Assembly (NCBI GenBank): GCA_002343425.1
Contig: DDSO01000059.1
Span: 36,561-43,985, forward strand
Direction of reading: 5' to 3'
DNA length: 7,425 nucleotides
DNA from: Brevundimonas sp. UBA2388
GTDB lineage: Bacteria > Pseudomonadota > Alphaproteobacteria > Caulobacterales > Caulobacteraceae
Part shown: in pieces, positions 1 to 5,736 of the stretch
Layout of the letters: every line of letters begins with the position of its first letter
How positions within the stretch are numbered: the stretch's first letter is position 1
The notes under the pieces: generated by a model
What the model was told of the DNA's origin: nothing
The model's input: the letters and a program-made list of their open reading frames with translations, nothing else
Database searches by the model: none
Position numbers and translations under genes: made by a program

Positions 1-1
1 G

Positions 2-694
2 GTCCTCGTCCTCGCCGCCGCGCCGGGGGCCCGGGCCCAGCAGATCGTTCACGATCCCACGTCCTACGCCAAGATGGTCGAGGAGGCCCGCACGGCCCTG
101 CAGCAGCTCCAGGCCCTTCAGGCCCAGGTCGAACAGGGCCGTCAGCTTTTCGACAGCCTCAACGACCTCTCCGACGTCAATGCGCTGGCCGGCGCGCTCG
201 GCCTGCCCGAGGTCCGCAACCCCCTGCCGGACCTGGCGGCCCTGCGCGCCGCCGCCGACGGCGACCTGTCGGCCCTGGGCCGGCTGGCCGAACGCGCCGA
301 CGCGATCCGCGCCGAACACCGGCTCTATACGGCACCGTCCGGCGATTTGCCGGCCGCCGAGGCCTGGTATCGCGACAGCCTCGAACGGGCCGGAGCGCGC
401 GGCGCCCGCGACCTCGCCGTCGGCGAGGCGATCGGCGAGGCCGCCGACCAGAGGCTGGAAGGTCTGGAAACGCTCAGGCGCGCCCTGGACACCGCCCCCA
501 ACGCCCGTGCGGTGATGGACCTGGAGGCGCGGCTGGCCGCCGAACAGGCCTTGATCCAGAACGAACAGGTCCGGCTGCAGGGTCTGGCCCTGACGCGGGA
601 CGCCGAGGCCCGACTGGAGGAACAGCGCGCGCGCGAACGGGCCGAGGCCGCCCGCGCCGCGCGCCTGGACGCCTATGAGCGGGCCTTCCGATGA
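2..694 (+). CDS. virB5: VirB5-family minor pilin / pilus-tip protein (5' partial)
   Basis: VirB5 proteins are periplasmic, mostly helical proteins found at the tip of the T4SS pilus, where they help pilus assembly and contact with the recipient cell. The start codon lies before the window. The reading frame is open from base 2, and the first visible residues are the end of a signal peptide (VLVLAAAPGARA) with a likely cleavage at bases 37/38. The mature protein starts QQIVHDPTSYAKM, which fits the VirB5 pattern of a short N-terminal DP.SYAKM segment followed by helices. The rest is Ala/Leu/Glu/Arg-rich and probably coiled coil, with the family-like stretch EQALIQNEQVRLQGLAL at bases 542-592 before a charged C-terminal helix. 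About 230 residues are visible, close to the usual family length. The ATG at base 74 lies inside the mature region and is not the true start. The stop overlaps the next start as ATGA. Family assignment is confident; the role is from family knowledge. Confidence 0.88.
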   Translation, partial: VLVLAAAPGARAQQIVHDPTSYAKMVEEARTALQQLQALQAQVEQGRQLFDSLNDLSDVNALAGALGLPEVRNPLPDLAALRAAADGDLSALGRLAERADAIRAEHRLYTAPSGDLPAAEAWYRDSLERAGARGARDLAVGEAIGEAADQRLEGLETLRRALDTAPNARAVMDLEARLAAEQALIQNEQVRLQGLALTRDAEARLEEQRARERAEAARAARLDAYERAFR

Positions 695-915
695 AACGCG
701 CCGTCGGCCTCGTCCTCGCGGCCCTGTGCGGCTGCACCGCGCCGGAGCGCGGCGTCGAAGCCTTCGCGGCCGACCCGCAGGCGGCGAGGGCCGTCATCGC
801 CGCCTGCGACGCCGGCCGCACCCGCCGCGACTGCGAGACGGCGCGGCGCGGCCTGGCCGAGGCCCGGCGCCGCGATCGGCTGGCCGCCTACGCGCGCGCG
901 GCGCAGGGAGGGTGA
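691..915 (+). CDS. EexN/TrbK-like entry-exclusion lipoprotein (putative)
   Basis: This small 74-aa protein begins with a lipoprotein signal (MKRAVGLVLAALCGC): a basic N-terminus, a hydrophobic stretch and a lipobox LCGC that would lipidate Cys15. The mature part has V-E-x-F then a D-P-x-x-A-R segment (residues 22-33) and two further cysteines, Cys39 and Cys48, nine residues apart. It ends in an Arg/Ala-rich helix. This spacing of DP..., C and C resembles EexN-family lipoproteins, which sit in the membrane of a donor cell and block redundant conjugative entry by a related plasmid. Its place between virB5 and virB6 supports a T4SS-linked role. It starts within the virB5 stop (ATGA, 691-694), has only a weak purine-rich stretch upstream, and so is probably translated by coupling. 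Lipoprotein status is well supported; the exclusion role is inferred from motif and context. A second VirB7-like core lipoprotein is the main alternative, but the gene at 1841 fits VirB7 better. Confidence 0.72.
   Translation: MKRAVGLVLAALCGCTAPERGVEAFAADPQAARAVIAACDAGRTRRDCETARRGLAEARRRDRLAAYARAAQGG
905..912 (+). promoter_or_regulatory. Strong ribosome binding site for virB6
   Basis: AGGGAGGG lies five bases before the ATG at 918 and overlaps the end of the eexN-like gene. It fixes the virB6 start at 918 although the same frame stays open upstream to an ATG at 675. Confidence 0.75.
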
Positions 916-917
916 CG

Positions 918-1838
918 ATGAGCTTCCGGGTCTTCGAGCCGAGCTACGACTTCATCGACGCCCGGCTGAACGAATTCCTCGGCGAGCGCCTCGCCTCGGT
1001 CATCGCAGAAGTCGACGGCCCGCTGCGGATCGCCCTGGTCCTCTATGTCGTGCTCTACGGCTTCGCCATCCTGCGCGGGGCCATCAGCGAGCCGGTGATC
1101 GATTTCGCCATCCGCTCGATCAAACTGGCCCTGATCTACGCCCTGGCGACGACGGCCGCCTATTCGACCTTCGTCACCGAACCGCTGTTCACCGGCCTGC
1201 CCAACGCCCTGACCCGGGCCGTCAGCGGCACCGAGACGCCGGGCGTCGGCGCCGCCTTCGACCAGTTCCTCGCCTACGCCGGCTATCTCGCCGAGACGAT
1301 CGCGCGCGAGGGCTCGGCTTTCGATCCTGGCCCCTGGATCGTCTCGGCGGCCGTCCTGATCATCGGCGCCCTGGCCTGCGCCCTCGGTTTCGGGGTGGTC
1401 ATGCTGGCCAAGCTGGCCCTGGCCCTGCTCGTCGCGCTCGGCCCCATCTTCATCGCCTGCGCCCTGTTCGACGCCACCCGGCGCTTCTTCTTCGGCTGGC
1501 TCGGCCAGGCGGTGAACTATCTGGTCCTGTTCGCCCTGATCATCGTCATCTTCCAGCTGGTGTTGTCGCTGGTGCGCGACCAGTGGGGCGCCATCCAGGG
1601 CCAGGACCCGATGATGGGCGGCCTGATCTTCATCGCCCTGTGCCTGCTCGGCGGCATCTTCTTCCTGCAGACCCCGGCCATCGCCGCCGGCATCGCCGGC
1701 GGGGCCAGCGCGGGCCTCGCCGACTTCGCCAATGCGGCGGCGCTGGGCTCGAGCGGCTCGGGCCGCGCTCGCGGCCCCCTCGAAGCCGACCGCCGGCCGC
1801 CGAAGGGCGGCGGATCCATCCGACCTTCCGGAGCCTGA
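918..1838 (+). CDS. virB6: VirB6/TrbL-family inner-membrane channel protein
   Basis: VirB6 is the polytopic inner-membrane component of the T4SS. It contacts the substrate during transfer and supports formation of VirB7 and VirB9 complexes. The 306-aa product has a soluble N-terminus followed by hydrophobic segments near residues 36-53, 65-83, 141-163, 165-184, 199-219 and 234-250, with another short hydrophobic run to about 263. A long loop at about 84-140 corresponds to the periplasmic loop that contacts substrate in VirB6 proteins. The segment GPIFIACALFDATRRFFFGW with the following Y (about 185-201) matches the conserved P-x-F...T...F..W...Y region of the family, including Trp194. The C-terminus (about 278-306) is a Gly/Arg/Pro-rich hydrophilic tail, probably cytoplasmic. 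The start at 918 is chosen for its strong ribosome binding site and the family-like N-terminus. Spacing is 2 bp from both neighbouring genes. Length is typical. Confidence 0.92.
   Translation: MSFRVFEPSYDFIDARLNEFLGERLASVIAEVDGPLRIALVLYVVLYGFAILRGAISEPVIDFAIRSIKLALIYALATTAAYSTFVTEPLFTGLPNALTRAVSGTETPGVGAAFDQFLAYAGYLAETIAREGSAFDPGPWIVSAAVLIIGALACALGFGVVMLAKLALALLVALGPIFIACALFDATRRFFFGWLGQAVNYLVLFALIIVIFQLVLSLVRDQWGAIQGQDPMMGGLIFIALCLLGGIFFLQTPAIAAGIAGGASAGLADFANAAALGSSGSGRARGPLEADRRPPKGGGSIRPSGA
1796..1811 (+). other. GC-rich hairpin at the virB6/virB7 junction
   Basis: GCCGCC, a GAAG loop and GGCGGC form a perfect 6-bp stem inside the virB6 tail codons, about 30 bases before the virB7-like start. 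No T-run follows, so it is not an intrinsic terminator. It could affect mRNA stability or processing, but in DNA this GC-rich it may be chance. Confidence 0.25.
1830..1833 (+). promoter_or_regulatory. Ribosome binding site for the virB7-like gene
   Basis: GGAG lies seven bases before the ATG at 1841. It supports that start over the in-frame ATG at 1583, which would bury the lipoprotein signal inside a long protein overlapping virB6. Confidence 0.6.
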
Positions 1839-1840
1839 CC

Positions 1841-2080
1841 ATGACCCATCGCCTGTTCCTGATGCTTGCCTGCGCCGCGCTCGGCGGCTGCGCCGGCCTC
1901 GCCCGTCCCGACCTGCCGGTCTGCGACGGCGCCGCCCGCCGCCCGGCCAATCCTCACGGCTCGATCCTGATGTCGCCCTCGGCGCCGACGCCGGTCTCTC
2001 CAGCGCCCCGGGCCGAGCGCCCCGCGGCGCCGACCCCGGCGCCGACGTCGCCCGAGACCGCGTCGGGAGGCTGCGCATGA
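1841..2080 (+). CDS. virB7: VirB7-like outer-membrane core lipoprotein with Pro-rich tail
   Basis: VirB7 is the small lipoprotein that anchors and stabilises VirB9 in the T4SS outer-membrane core. This 79-aa product starts MTHRLFLMLACAALGGC, a clear lipoprotein signal with lipobox LGGC and lipidated Cys17. A second Cys follows 11 residues later in the sequence LPVCDG (Cys28); Agrobacterium VirB7 has a comparable pair, lipidated Cys15 and disulfide-forming Cys24, followed by K-G. Residues 33-43 (RRPANPHGSIL) resemble the short conserved segment seen in alphaproteobacterial VirB7-like proteins. The last 35 residues are almost entirely Pro/Ala/Thr/Ser with a third Cys at position 78, making the protein longer than the 55-aa Agrobacterium homologue. 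Position between virB6 and virB8 is the classical virB7 slot. It overlaps virB8 by ATGA. Lipoprotein and position are seen directly; the VirB7 identity is a strong inference, since the family is too short for certainty by eye. Confidence 0.78.
   Translation: MTHRLFLMLACAALGGCAGLARPDLPVCDGAARRPANPHGSILMSPSAPTPVSPAPRAERPAAPTPAPTSPETASGGCA
2065..2070 (+). promoter_or_regulatory. Ribosome binding site for virB8
   Basis: GGGAGG lies six bases before the ATG at 2077, inside the end of the virB7-like gene. It supports 2077 over the far upstream in-frame ATG at 1732. Confidence 0.65.
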
Positions 2081-2760
2081 CCGGCGCCCCCTCACCCGAG
2101 CTGAAACGCTATTTCGCAGAGGCGCGGCGCTGGGACCAGGACCGGCTCGCCGAGGCGCTGCGCTCGCGGCACCTCGCCTGGATCGCGGCCGGCGCCGCCA
2201 CGGCCTTGGCGGCGTCGGCCACCCTCGCCGTCGCCCTGCTGACCCCGCTGAAGACGACCGAACCCTTCGTCATCCGCGTCGACCAGGCCACCGGCGCGGT
2301 CGACGTCGTCCGGGGCCTGTCCGCAGACGGCGCACCGTCGCGCTACGACGAGGCCGTCAGCAAATATTTCCTCGCCCAGTACGTCCGGGCCCGCGAAGGC
2401 TACCTCGATCCCGCCGCCGAGGACGCCTTCCGCCTGGTGTCGATTCTTTCGGGCCCCGCCGAACAGCGCCGCTGGGCCGACCTCTACCGGGGCTCCAATC
2501 CGCAGAGCCCGCAGAACCTCTACGGTCCCGACGGCGAGGCGGTCATCGCCATCCGCGCCATCGGCTTCATCAATGACGAGGTCGCCAACGTCCGCTTCCG
2601 CCGCACGGTCCGCCAGGCCCGGCAGACGGTGGAGAGCGACTGGATCGCCACCATCGCCTTTTCCTACACCCGCGCGCCGATGACCGAGGCCGACCGGCTG
2701 AGAAACCCGCTCGGCTTCCAGGTGGTCTCCTATCGCGCCGATCCGGAGGTCATCCGATGA
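2077..2760 (+). CDS. virB8: VirB8-family inner-membrane assembly factor
   Basis: VirB8 is a bitopic inner-membrane protein that nucleates T4SS assembly and bridges the inner-membrane complex to the core and pilus proteins. The 227-aa product has a short cytoplasmic N-terminus with charged helices (1-32), one membrane segment (about 33-55), and a periplasmic NTF2-like domain. Conserved VirB8 stretches are clear: TPLKTTEPFVIRVD at 56-69, YVRAREGY at 102-109 in the long helix, and NPLGFQV followed by SYR and DPE at 210-224 at the C-terminus. Length is typical of the family. The start at 2077 gives the expected short N-terminus and has a good ribosome binding site. It overlaps the upstream lipoprotein gene and the downstream virB9 each by 4 bp (ATGA). 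Identification is very secure. Confidence 0.96.
   Translation: MTGAPSPELKRYFAEARRWDQDRLAEALRSRHLAWIAAGAATALAASATLAVALLTPLKTTEPFVIRVDQATGAVDVVRGLSADGAPSRYDEAVSKYFLAQYVRAREGYLDPAAEDAFRLVSILSGPAEQRRWADLYRGSNPQSPQNLYGPDGEAVIAIRAIGFINDEVANVRFRRTVRQARQTVESDWIATIAFSYTRAPMTEADRLRNPLGFQVVSYRADPEVIR
2745..2749 (+). promoter_or_regulatory. Ribosome binding site for virB9
   Basis: GGAGG lies seven bases before the ATG at 2757, within the last codons of virB8. It provides independent initiation in addition to ATGA coupling. Confidence 0.65.
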
Positions 2761-3581
2761 AATTTCCCGCCGCCGCCCTCGCCGCCGGCCTCCTCGCCGT
2801 CGCCTCGCCCGTTCTGGCCCAGGCGCCCGCCGATCCCCGCGTCCGCGAGGTCGCCTATGAGCCGGGCGCCGTCTATCCGGTCGCCGGCGCCTGGCGAACC
2901 GCGACCCAGATCATCTTCTCGCCCCGGGAGACGATCCGGCACGCCGCCATCGGCGACAGCGTGGCCTGGGAGGTCGCGGCCGAGGGCTCGGTTCTGTTCC
3001 TGAAGCCGCGCGAACGCCACCCGGCCACCAATCTGATGGTGGTCACCGACCGCGACGGCGAGGCGCGCCACTACGCCTTCGAGCTCCAGGCCGGGGACCC
3101 CGACGCGCGCGGTCCCGTCGCCTGGCAGATCCGCTTCCGCTACCCCGGCGACGAACAGACGGCCGCCGCCGAAGGGCTCGCCGCGGCCGCCCGCGCCGCC
3201 GAGACCCGGCTGATCGGACTCGAACTGGCGCGGGGCGCGCTCGAAGGCCCCCGCAACCTGGCCTGGTCGGCCCAGGGCGATCCCGCCCTGCAGCCGTCCG
3301 AGGTCAGCGACAACGGCCGCTTCACCGTCCTGCGCTTCCCCGGAAACCAGGCCCTGCCGGCCCTGTTCGAGGTCGGCGAGGACGGCGGCGAACGTCTGGT
3401 CCCGTATGACGTCCGCGGCGAGTTCGTCGTCATCCACGGCGTCCCCCGGGGCCTTCGCCTGCGCCGCGGCCGTTCGGTCCTGTGCCTGTTCAACGAGGGC
3501 CGGGACGGACGGGGCGAGGCCATTGGGACCGGCACCGCCTCCCCCGTCGTCGAGCGCGCCCCCGCCGGAGACCGGCCATGA
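2757..3581 (+). CDS. virB9: VirB9/TrbG-family outer-membrane core protein
   Basis: VirB9 is a periplasmic/outer-membrane-associated protein that builds the T4SS core ring with VirB7 and VirB10. The 274-aa product has a Sec signal peptide (residues 1-21, ending SPVLA before QAPADP). An N-terminal beta domain contains QIIFSPRETI (51-60) and FLKPRERHPATNLMVVT (81-97), both typical of VirB9. An Ala-rich linker follows at about 133-155. The C-terminal beta domain, the part that binds VirB7 and VirB10 in solved core structures, contains SEVSDNGRFTVLRFPGN (181-197), VVIHGVP (224-230) and SVLCLFNEG (240-248). Cys243 is the only cysteine in the protein and sits in the VirB7-binding domain. The final 20 residues are Gly/Pro-rich and probably disordered. 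It overlaps virB8 and virB10 by 4 bp each. Length and domain order are normal. Confidence 0.95.
   Translation: MKFPAAALAAGLLAVASPVLAQAPADPRVREVAYEPGAVYPVAGAWRTATQIIFSPRETIRHAAIGDSVAWEVAAEGSVLFLKPRERHPATNLMVVTDRDGEARHYAFELQAGDPDARGPVAWQIRFRYPGDEQTAAAEGLAAAARAAETRLIGLELARGALEGPRNLAWSAQGDPALQPSEVSDNGRFTVLRFPGNQALPALFEVGEDGGERLVPYDVRGEFVVIHGVPRGLRLRRGRSVLCLFNEGRDGRGEAIGTGTASPVVERAPAGDRP
3567..3570 (+). promoter_or_regulatory. Ribosome binding site for virB10
   Basis: GGAG lies seven bases before the ATG at 3578. It favours this start over the in-frame ATG at 3482, which would add 32 residues lying entirely over virB9. Confidence 0.55.
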
Positions 3582-4729
3582 CCCATGAACACCCTTCGCC
3601 GTCCGAACCGCCGGCCCGCGCGGACCAGCCGGAGCCCGTCCGGGACCGGGGCGTGTCGCCCATCGCCGGCCGGCTCGGCGGGCGACACGGCAAGATGACG
3701 GCCCTGGCCGCCCTGGCCCTGGGCTGCGGCGTCTTCCTGTTCGCCACCTGGGACCGGGGCGACGCCGGCCGCCGCGACCCAGCCACTGCCGACGAACCGG
3801 TGCGCCCGTCGACGCCGTTCGAGCCGGCGCGCCGTCCCGCCGATCCGCCGCTGCTGAGCGAGGCGGCCTCCGATCCCTCGGCGCCGCTGTTGATCGACGA
3901 AACGGACCGCATCCCCGCGCTGGACGGCGCGCGAACCTCCGACCCGGCCACGGCGGGCGGACCGTCGCCCGCGGACCAGCGCCAGGCGCTCGCCGAGAGC
4001 GCCCGCCGCGCGCCCGTTCTCGCCTACAGCCGGCCCGGCGCAGCCGCGTCCATGGCTCCGGATCGCCCCGCGGGGGTCGCTGCGCCGGCGGACTCTCCGG
4101 CGGCGGCGCCCACTTCGCTCGACCAACTGCGCCGGGTAAGCCCGATCACCCTGAGCCAGGCCGGCCGCCTGCCCGACCGCAACCTGCTGCTGACCGCCGG
4201 AACCAGCGTCCCGTGCGTGCTGCAGACGGCGATGGACAGCGCTACGCCCGGCTATGTCAGCTGCGTCCTGCCGAGCGACGTCTGGTCCGACAACGGCGCC
4301 GTCGTCCTGATGGAGCGGGGCAGCCGGGTGCTCGGCGAGTACCGCGGCGGACTCGAGCCGGGCCGCGGACGGCTGTTCGTGCTGTGGACCCGCGCCGTCA
4401 CCCCCGGCGGCGCCGCCGTCTCCCTCGCCTCCCCCGCCGCCGACGCGCTCGGCCGCGCGGGCTTCGACGGGTCGGTGGACACCCATTTCTGGGACCGGTT
4501 CGGCGGGGCCCTGCTGCTGTCGATCGTCGACGACGGCGTCCAGGCCGCCGTCGGCGAGGGCCGCGACGTTCAATCCACGGCCCGCGTCCCTTCGGACGCC
4601 GCCGCCGTGGCGCTGCAGAACTCGGTCGGCATCCCGCCGACCCTGCGCAAGGCCCAGGGCGCGGAAGTCTCCATCTTCGTCGCCCAGGACCTCGATTTTT
4701 CCGGCGTCTACCGGCTGCGGGCCCGGTGA
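3578..4729 (+). CDS. virB10: VirB10/TrbI-family envelope-spanning core protein
   Basis: VirB10 spans the envelope from the inner membrane to the outer-membrane pore and passes ATPase energy signals to the core. The 383-aa product has a hydrophilic N-terminus (1-39), one membrane segment (about 40-57), a Pro/Ala-rich periplasmic linker (about 60-195), and the TrbI beta-barrel domain (about 197-383). In that domain, LLLTAGTSVPCVLQTAMDS (203-221), GYVSCVLPSDVWSDNG (225-240), RGSRVLGEYRGGL (247-259), RLFVLWTRAVTPGG (265-278) and DTHFWDRFGGALLLSIVDD (291-309) match the family; the last leads into the helical antenna region that forms the outer-membrane pore. Cys213 and Cys229 are a pair in the early barrel strands that could form a disulfide. 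Length is usual. The start at 3578 overlaps the virB9 stop (ATGA) and has a GGAG site. The stop shares one base with the virB11 start (TGATG). Confidence 0.96.
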   Translation: MTHEHPSPSEPPARADQPEPVRDRGVSPIAGRLGGRHGKMTALAALALGCGVFLFATWDRGDAGRRDPATADEPVRPSTPFEPARRPADPPLLSEAASDPSAPLLIDETDRIPALDGARTSDPATAGGPSPADQRQALAESARRAPVLAYSRPGAAASMAPDRPAGVAAPADSPAAAPTSLDQLRRVSPITLSQAGRLPDRNLLLTAGTSVPCVLQTAMDSATPGYVSCVLPSDVWSDNGAVVLMERGSRVLGEYRGGLEPGRGRLFVLWTRAVTPGGAAVSLASPAADALGRAGFDGSVDTHFWDRFGGALLLSIVDDGVQAAVGEGRDVQSTARVPSDAAAVALQNSVGIPPTLRKAQGAEVSIFVAQDLDFSGVYRLRAR

Positions 4730-5736
4730 TGGACGACACCTCGGTCCTCGATCACTACCTCGCTCCCTTGCGGCCCTTCCTCGTGCCGGACGACGTGACC
4801 GAGGTGGTGATCAATCGTCCGGGCGAGATCGGGGTCGAACAGGCCGGCGGCTGGCGCTGGCACGAGAGGCCCGAGCTGACCGAGCCCTGGCTGCGCACCC
4901 TGGCGGTCGCCGCCGCCGCCTACACCAAACAGGACGTCGACGCCGAACGGCCGATCTGCTCCACCGTGCTGCCCGGCGCCGCCCGCTGCCAGATCGTCCT
5001 GCCGCCCGCGGCGCCGGCGGGAACCGTATCGCTGACGATCCGCAAGCCGTCGCACCGGCGCATGGGCCTCAGCGAGTTCGAGGCGGCCGGCCTGTTCGCC
5101 GACACGCGGCCCGCCGACGTCGACGGCGTCGACGATGTCGACGCGGCGCTGATCGAACGCCGGACCGCCGGCGACTGGACCGGATTCTTCCGTCTCGCTG
5201 TCGAGGGCCGCCGCAACATCCTGATCTCCGGGGCGACAGGCTCGGGCAAGACCACCTTCGCCAAGGGGCTGGTCGAGCTGATCCCCGCCCACGAGCGGCT
5301 GCTGACCATAGAGGACACCCGCGAACTGACCGTCCCCCACCGCAATGTCGTCCACCTGCTCTATTCGAAGGAGGGACAGGGCCTGGCCCGGGTCGGCCCC
5401 AAGGCGCTGCTGGAGAGCGCCCTGCGCATGCGGCCGGACCGCATCCTGCTGCAGGAACTGCGCGACGGCACGGCCTTCTTCTATCTGCGCAACGTCAACT
5501 CCGGCCATCCGGGCTCGATCACCACGGTGCACGCGGACTCCGCCGCCCTGGCCTTCGAGCAGCTCACCCTGCTGGTGCGCGAATCCGAGGGCGGACGCGA
5601 CCTGCCGCGCGAGGACATCCGCGCCCTGCTTCATCTGCTCGTCGACGTGGTGGTGCAGATGAAGAAGATCGACGGCCGGTTCCGAATGACGGAGGTCTGG
5701 CATGAGCCGGCTCGCAAGCGTCAGCCCCGCGGCTAG
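4729..5736 (+). CDS. virB11: VirB11 hexameric traffic ATPase
   Basis: VirB11 is a cytoplasmic ring ATPase of the secretion superfamily that works with VirB4 and VirD4 in pilus assembly and substrate transfer. The 335-aa product has an N-terminal domain with the family-like DVTEVVINRPGEIGVE (22-37) and SLTIRKPS (about 101-108), then a linker and the RecA-like domain. Walker A is GATGSGKTT (168-176, Lys174). The Asp box is TIEDTREL (193-200). Walker B is RILLQELRD (238-246, Glu243), and the His box is GHPGSITTVHA (259-269). All catalytic motifs are intact. The linker carries a short D-V-D repeat encoded by bases 5119-5142. Upstream sequence has no clear ribosome binding site, so translation probably depends on re-initiation after virB10 at TGATG. 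The 3' end overlaps virD4 by 35 bp in a different frame. Function is by family and motifs. Confidence 0.97.
   Translation: MDDTSVLDHYLAPLRPFLVPDDVTEVVINRPGEIGVEQAGGWRWHERPELTEPWLRTLAVAAAAYTKQDVDAERPICSTVLPGAARCQIVLPPAAPAGTVSLTIRKPSHRRMGLSEFEAAGLFADTRPADVDGVDDVDAALIERRTAGDWTGFFRLAVEGRRNILISGATGSGKTTFAKGLVELIPAHERLLTIEDTRELTVPHRNVVHLLYSKEGQGLARVGPKALLESALRMRPDRILLQELRDGTAFFYLRNVNSGHPGSITTVHADSAALAFEQLTLLVRESEGGRDLPREDIRALLHLLVDVVVQMKKIDGRFRMTEVWHEPARKRQPRG
5119..5142 (+). repeat. Three GTCGAC palindromes at 9-bp spacing inside virB11
   Basis: GTCGAC occurs at 5119-5124, 5128-5133 and 5137-5142, in register with codons for D-V-D-G-V-D-D-V-D. It lies in the virB11 linker between the N-terminal and RecA-like domains. 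It may be a small in-frame tandem expansion in a length-tolerant linker. Confidence 0.6.
5691..5695 (+). promoter_or_regulatory. Ribosome binding site for virD4 inside virB11
   Basis: GGAGG lies six bases before the ATG at 5702 and 42-46 bases before the end of virB11. It fixes the virD4 start within virB11 and gives it initiation independent of virB11 termination. Confidence 0.75.

Noticed and set aside
675..917. Upstream extension of virB6 to the ATG at 675
   Set aside because: It would overlap the whole eexN-like gene and add an Arg/Pro-rich segment unlike VirB6. A strong ribosome binding site marks 918.
1796..1820. Hairpin as a rho-independent terminator
   Set aside because: No T-run follows the stem, and the operon clearly continues with coupled genes.
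888..2078. 396-codon open frame on the minus strand
   Set aside because: It lies antisense to virB6 and virB7, its translation is low-complexity Arg/Gly/Asp/Glu-rich, and the plus strand encodes recognisable proteins. Long antisense frames are expected at this GC content.
3140..4573. 477-codon open frame on the minus strand
   Set aside because: It is antisense to virB9 and virB10 and rich in Arg/Gly/Ala without any domain I recognise. It is a GC artefact.
4213..4728. Upstream extension of virB11 to the ATG at 4213
   Set aside because: It would overlap the conserved VirB10 barrel domain and add an Arg-rich low-complexity segment. The VirB11 N-terminus begins normally at 4729.
4708..5703. 331-codon open frame on the minus strand
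   Set aside because: It is antisense to virB11, which has intact ATPase motifs.
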